A stretch of DNA of 64,000 nucleotides from JASHVB01 sp035535035. GTDB lineage: Bacteria > Pseudomonadota > Alphaproteobacteria > Acetobacterales > Acetobacteraceae. Under the pieces are notes generated by a model, which ran no database searches, was not told the DNA's origin, and worked only from the letters and a program-made list of their open reading frames with translations. Location of the stretch: assembly GCA_035535035.1 (NCBI GenBank), contig DATLQW010000073.1:46558-110557 (forward strand), given 5' to 3'. Positions 60,572 to 64,000 of this stretch are shown here, in pieces. Made by a program: the position numbers and the translations under genes. How positions within the stretch are numbered: the stretch's first letter is position 1; each line of letters opens with the position of its first letter.

Positions 60572-61370
60572 GGCAGCCCGCGCCGGCGGCGCCGAACACG
60601 TCCTCCCACGCATCGCGCAAGGCGGCGTCCGCATCCGCCATGGTCGCGGCGACGCCCAGCGCGGCGAGGCTGGTGACCCCGTGCTCACGGATGCCGCAGG
60701 GCACGATGCCGGAGAAATGCGCCAGGTCGGGCGCGACATTCAGTGCCACGCCATGCCAGCTCACCCAGCGGCTGACCCGCACGCCGATCGCGCCGATCTT
60801 GGCCTCGGCGCCACGACGGCCCCCGGGCCCGACCCGTGAATCGGTCACCCAGATGCCGATCCGCCCCTGCCGGCGCTCGCCGCGCACCCCGAACCGATCC
60901 AGCGCGCGGATCAGCCACGCCTCCAACCCGTGCACATAGCAGCCGATGTCGCGCGCGGGCACGCTGCCGTGCGGGCGGGTGAGGTCGAGCATGACATACG
61001 CGGTGCGCTGGCCGGGGCCGTGATAGGTCCACTGCCCGCCCCGTCCGGCGGCGAAAATGGGGAAACGCGCCGGTTCGGTGAGGTCCTCCGGCCGTGCCGA
61101 GGTCCCGGCGGTGTAGAGCGGCGGGTGCTCCACCAGCCACACGTTCTCCCGTGCCGTACCGGCACGGATCGCCGCCACGCGCTGCCGCATGGCACCCAGT
61201 GCGTCGGGATAGGGCGTGAGGCCCTCGGACACCTGCCATTCCGGCGCTGCTGGCGGGCGGTCGTCATGGGGGCCGTCCCCGAACCCGGCCCGGGCATCGA
61301 CCCGACCCTCCGCGCCGGCTGCGGCAGCAATTGAACCGGGTGCGGCAGCAATTGAAGCGGTGTCGTTCAT
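60561..61370 (-). CDS. lipB: octanoyltransferase
   Basis: LipB moves octanoyl from acyl carrier protein to lipoyl domains of the E2 subunits. The 269-residue protein has the key motifs GRGGQWTYHGPGQRTAYVML, GRIGIWVTDSRVG, EAKIGAIGVRVSRWVSWHGV with the catalytic Lys, and IVPCGIREHGVTSL with the catalytic Cys. The first 45 residues are Ala/Gly/Asp-rich and not conserved, so a start further in is possible. It is transcribed alone, convergent with acylphosphatase and divergent from the tRNA gene 33 bases away. Confidence 0.95.
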   Translation of the reverse strand: MNDTASIAAAPGSIAAAAGAEGRVDARAGFGDGPHDDRPPAAPEWQVSEGLTPYPDALGAMRQRVAAIRAGTARENVWLVEHPPLYTAGTSARPEDLTEPARFPIFAAGRGGQWTYHGPGQRTAYVMLDLTRPHGSVPARDIGCYVHGLEAWLIRALDRFGVRGERRQGRIGIWVTDSRVGPGGRRGAEAKIGAIGVRVSRWVSWHGVALNVAPDLAHFSGIVPCGIREHGVTSLAALGVAATMADADAALRDAWEDVFGAAGAGCPMP

Positions 61371-61403
61371 CGGCTATACCCCGCCGCCTTGCTTACCCCA
61401 CGG

Positions 61404-61489
61404 GCGGTCGTGGCGGAATGGTAGACGCGCAAGCTTGAGGTGCTTGTGGGGGCAACCCCGTGGAAGTTCGAGTCTTCTCGACCGCACCA
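61404..61489 (+). tRNA. tRNA-Leu (anticodon GAG)
   Basis: The 86-base gene folds as a tRNA with acceptor stem GCGGTCG and CGACCGC, D arm near GGCGGAATGGTAGACGC, anticodon arm CAAGC-TTGAGGT-GCTTG, a long variable arm and T arm AGTTCGAGTCT, then ACCA. The anticodon is GAG, reading CUC and CUU leucine codons. The CCA end is encoded. The long variable arm is standard for tRNA-Leu. Confidence 0.95.
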
Positions 61490-61600
61490 ATTTATCCACC
61501 GAAGGGCTCGGTTCCGCCGTGCGGTCGCCGGACCCGGGCGCGTGATCGGTTTTCCCCCATTTCGCGACCGCGGCCTCCGGCGCTACAACGCCTCCGCGCC

Positions 61601-62800
61601 ATGCCGCCGCCATCCCCCAACGCGCCCACACCGGTCCCCTCCTGGCTGCCCAGCTTGCTCGGCTACTTCATCGCTGTCGGCCCCGCCGCCACCGACATGT
61701 ACCTGCCCGCCTTCCCGGCGGTGGAGCATACCTTCGGCACCGCCCCCGGCACCGCGCAGCTCACGCTGGCGACCTGGTTCGCCGGGCTGGCGGTGGGGCA
61801 GATCACGATGGGCACGCTGTCGGATCGCTTCGGCCGCCGCACGCCGCTGGTCATCGGCACCGCAAGCTTCACCCTGGCCGCGATCGGCTGCGCCCTGGCG
61901 CCGAGCCTCACCTGGCTGGCGATCTTCCGCGCGGTGGCGGCGATCGGCGCTTCGGCGGGGATGGTGGTGCCGCGCGCCATGGTGCGCGACCTGGCCGAGG
62001 GCCACCATGCCGCAATCCTGATGTCGCGCCTGACTCTGGTGATGGGCGTCGCGCCGATCCTGGCGCCCAGCATCGGCGGCGCGGTGCTGACCTTCGCGCA
62101 GTGGCGGGTCATCTTCTGGATCCTCGCGCTGTATGGCGCGGTCGGCTGCGCCATGGCGTGGCGCCTGTTGCCGGAGACGCTGCCGCCGGCCCGCCGCACC
62201 CACCTGGGCCTGGCGAAGCAGCTCGCCCGCTATGCCGGCATCCTGCGCGACCGAGGCTTCCTGACGCATGCCGCGATGGGCGCCGGCGGCAGCTTCTGCA
62301 TGTTCGCGTATCTGGCGGGTTCTTCCCCGGTGTTCATCCTGGGCTTCGGCCTGGCGCCGTGGCAGTTCGCGCTGATCTTCGGCCTGTGCTCCTGCGGGCT
62401 GATCGCCGGCTCGCAGGTCAACGCGAGGCTGCTGCCGCGGGTCGGCCTGTCCTTCATGCTGCGGGTTATCGCGAGGGTCTCGCTCGCTGCCACCGCAACG
62501 TTGACGGTGCTGGCGTTCGCCGGCGTCCATGTGCTGCCGGTGATCGTCGCTCCGATCTTCGTCGCGTTGAGCTGCCAGGGGTTCAGCAACGGCAACACCA
62601 CCGCCGGCGCGCTGCAGGGCCACGCGAGGCATGCCGGCAGCGCCTCGGCGCTGATGGGGATGGCGCAATACACGCTGGGCGCCACCAGCGGCCTGCTGGT
62701 CGGGCTGCTCACCGACGGCACCCCGCGTGGCATGGCGGCGCTGATGCTGTGCGGGGCGCTGGGCATGGTGATTGCGGACCTGCTGCGCCCGCGGGCATAG
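61601..62800 (+). CDS. Bcr/CflA family multidrug efflux MFS transporter
   Basis: The 399-residue inner-membrane protein is a 12-helix major facilitator of the Bcr/CflA drug resistance family. GPAATDMYLPAFPAVEHTFG is the family's first loop (DMYLPA). GTLSDRFGRRTPLVIG is the conserved motif A, and RAVAAIGASAGMVVPRAMVR is the second signature. It may expel bicyclomycin-like or other drugs using proton motive force. The ATG at 61601 follows a GCGCC context with no clear ribosome site. A glutamine amidotransferase-like gene follows after nine bases. Confidence 0.93.
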   Translation: MPPPSPNAPTPVPSWLPSLLGYFIAVGPAATDMYLPAFPAVEHTFGTAPGTAQLTLATWFAGLAVGQITMGTLSDRFGRRTPLVIGTASFTLAAIGCALAPSLTWLAIFRAVAAIGASAGMVVPRAMVRDLAEGHHAAILMSRLTLVMGVAPILAPSIGGAVLTFAQWRVIFWILALYGAVGCAMAWRLLPETLPPARRTHLGLAKQLARYAGILRDRGFLTHAAMGAGGSFCMFAYLAGSSPVFILGFGLAPWQFALIFGLCSCGLIAGSQVNARLLPRVGLSFMLRVIARVSLAATATLTVLAFAGVHVLPVIVAPIFVALSCQGFSNGNTTAGALQGHARHAGSASALMGMAQYTLGATSGLLVGLLTDGTPRGMAALMLCGALGMVIADLLRPRA

Positions 62801-62809
62801 TATGTGCCC

Positions 62810-63553
62810 ATGACCCCCATCGTCGGCATTCCGGCCTGCGCGCGGCTGGTGAACGGCCTGCTGCGCCACGACACCCCGGCCCGCTACGCCGCCGCTGTGC
62901 TGGGCGGCGCCGGATCGGTGCCGATCATGATCCCCCCGCTTGGCGAGCCGCAACTCGCGGTTCTGGACCGGCTCGACGGCCTGCTGCTGTCCGGCAGCCC
63001 CAGCAACGTGCATCCCGACCACTACGCCGGCGGCGAATCCCGCACGCCCGACCTGCACGACCTGGAGCGCGACGCCACCACCCTGCGCCTGATCCCCGAG
63101 GCGATCGCGCGCGGCATCCCAGTGCTGGCGATCTGCCGCGGCATCCAGGAGCTGAACGTCGCGCTGGGCGGCACGCTGTTCCAGGCGGTGCACACCGAAC
63201 CCGGTCGCTTCGACCATCGCGGCGCCGGCGACACCATCGAGCAACGCTACACCCCGCGCCATCTGGTGGCGCTGTCCGGTGGCCTGTCCCGCGTGGTGGG
63301 GGCGTCCAACATCCTGGTGAACTCGCTGCACGCGCAGGCGGTGGACCAGGTCGCACCCGGGCTGGTGGTGGAGGCGGTGGCGCCGGACGGGACCATCGAA
63401 GCCGTCCGCGCGCCCGACACGCCCGGTTGGGTGCTGGGCGTGCAATGGCACCCGGAATGGGGTTACGCGGACGATACGGCGAGCCTGGCAATCTTCCGTG
63501 CGTTCGGGGATGCGTGCCGGGCCTGGCAGGCGGGAATGCGAAAGGCGGCATGA
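62810..63553 (+). CDS. class I glutamine amidotransferase-like hydrolase (PuuD family)
   Basis: The 247-residue protein is a second C26-family hydrolase with the nucleophile region PVLAICRGIQELNVALGG, and the His/Glu pair in GVQWHPEWGYADD. It begins MTPIVGIPACARLVNGLLRH. A GTG at 62804 could add two residues. It may hydrolyse gamma-glutamyl-GABA or a similar amide. It follows the MFS gene by nine bases and precedes an SDR gene by three, so the three form a likely operon. The first C26-like gene at 21437 is separate. Confidence 0.9.
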   Translation: MTPIVGIPACARLVNGLLRHDTPARYAAAVLGGAGSVPIMIPPLGEPQLAVLDRLDGLLLSGSPSNVHPDHYAGGESRTPDLHDLERDATTLRLIPEAIARGIPVLAICRGIQELNVALGGTLFQAVHTEPGRFDHRGAGDTIEQRYTPRHLVALSGGLSRVVGASNILVNSLHAQAVDQVAPGLVVEAVAPDGTIEAVRAPDTPGWVLGVQWHPEWGYADDTASLAIFRAFGDACRAWQAGMRKAA

Positions 63554-63556
63554 GAT

Positions 63557-64000
63557 ATGGACCTGGGATTGCAAGGCAAGACGGCGCTGGTCACCGGCGG
63601 CTCGAAGGGCATCGGCCGTGCGTCGGCGCAGGTGCTGGCCGACGAAGGCTGCAACGTCATCCTGGTGGCGCGAGAGCAAGGGCCGCTGGATGCGGCGGCG
63701 GAGGGGATACGGGAGCGGCGGCAGGTGAACGTGCGGACGATCGCCGCCGATTTGTCGAGCGACGCCTCGGTGCGGCGCGTGGCGGCCGAGGCGGGCGCGC
63801 TCGACATTCTGGTGAACAACGCCGGCGCCATCCCGCCCGGCGATCTGCTGTCGGTGGATGACGAGCGCTGGCGCCGCGCCTGGGACCTGAAGGTGTTCGG
63901 CTACATCTCGTTCTGCCGGGTGGTCTATGCGGCGATGAAGGCGCGGCGGGCAGGGGTGATCGTGAACGTCATCGGCTCGGCGGGCGAAAAATTCCCGAGC
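63557..64000 (+). CDS. short-chain dehydrogenase, N-terminal part
   Basis: The first 148 codons of an SDR gene are present and the rest is beyond the right edge. MDLGLQGKTALVTGGSKGIG contains the classic TGxxxGIG cofactor loop, then RTIAADLSSDASVRRV, LVNNAGAIPPGD (NNAG) and VIVNVIGSAGEKFPS, where the catalytic Ser should lie. It probably reduces or oxidises an alcohol with NAD(P). It starts three bases after the amidotransferase stop, so it is in the same operon. Confidence 0.88.
   Translation, partial: MDLGLQGKTALVTGGSKGIGRASAQVLADEGCNVILVAREQGPLDAAAEGIRERRQVNVRTIAADLSSDASVRRVAAEAGALDILVNNAGAIPPGDLLSVDDERWRRAWDLKVFGYISFCRVVYAAMKARRAGVIVNVIGSAGEKFPS

Noticed and set aside
61583..63679. 698-codon minus-strand frame opposite the MFS and amidotransferase genes
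   Set aside because: It is an antisense shadow spanning two clear plus-strand genes, with Arg/Gln/His bias.

Overview
The window is a chromosomal segment of a high-GC alphaproteobacterium. Gene content and order fit Rhodospirillales, most likely Acetobacteraceae: rpmH-rnpA-yidD-yidC-engB in one run, an ATP12-type F1 assembly chaperone, a prkA-yeaH-spoVR stress operon, and several lineage-type hypothetical proteins. This placement is an inference from gene content; no rRNA is present. The only RNA gene recognised is a tRNA-Leu(GAG).

Layout. 1-4.2 kb: cyclophilins, coaD and gyrA on the minus strand. 4.6-9.7 kb: a class II aldolase-like gene, then a four-gene dipeptide/oligopeptide ABC transporter (two permeases, two ATPases, no binding protein). 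9.8-17.1 kb: a polytopic membrane protein, a flavin reductase, and spoVR-yeaH-prkA read leftwards. 17.5-19.9 kb: an anti-sigma-like zinc finger protein divergent from an ECF sigma factor, a small basic protein and an enoyl-CoA hydratase-like protein. 20.1-24.7 kb: rsmD, an Rsu/RluB pseudouridine synthase and a class I glutamine amidotransferase as one overlapping leftward operon, then tadA, a small orphan with a deamidase-like Cys/His pattern, and purD. 24.9-28.2 kb: a nucleoside deoxyribosyltransferase-like gene paired with a six-helix membrane protein, then xseA. 28.4-37.3 kb: threonine aldolase, a Pro/Ala-rich hypothetical, a carboxymuconolactone decarboxylase, an exported WD40-caspase protein with a lipoprotein partner, and an agmatinase-family gene.

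37.5-41.6 kb: a deleted GxxExxY gene, then rpmH-rnpA-yidD-yidC-engB behind a clear sigma-70 promoter. 41.6-45 kb: small catabolic genes (SDR, decarboxylase, cupin, MaoC) and a fatty acid hydroxylase. 45-54.3 kb is the accessory part: a doubly broken RelE/HigB toxin beside an intact antitoxin, an HNH endonuclease remnant, two tandem GMC oxidoreductases, a truncated and frameshifted two-gene unit abutting a decayed rarA fragment, DUF29, rarA itself, and a truncated Shedu-like nuclease next to a frameshifted toxin. 54.6-64 kb is core again: rluC, asmA, ATP12, acyP, lipB, tRNA-Leu, a Bcr/CflA transporter, a glutamine amidotransferase and the start of an SDR gene.

Two threads run through the window. 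First, several defence or toxin loci are present as relics, suggesting repeated gain and decay. Second, at least four families of short palindromic repeats sit between genes. In the best represented family the inner hairpin arms differ between copies but remain self-complementary. The best candidates for undescribed biology are the Cys112/His127 deamidase-like protein, the exported caspase-WD40 protein with its SH3-like lipoprotein, and the deoxyribosyltransferase-membrane protein pair.
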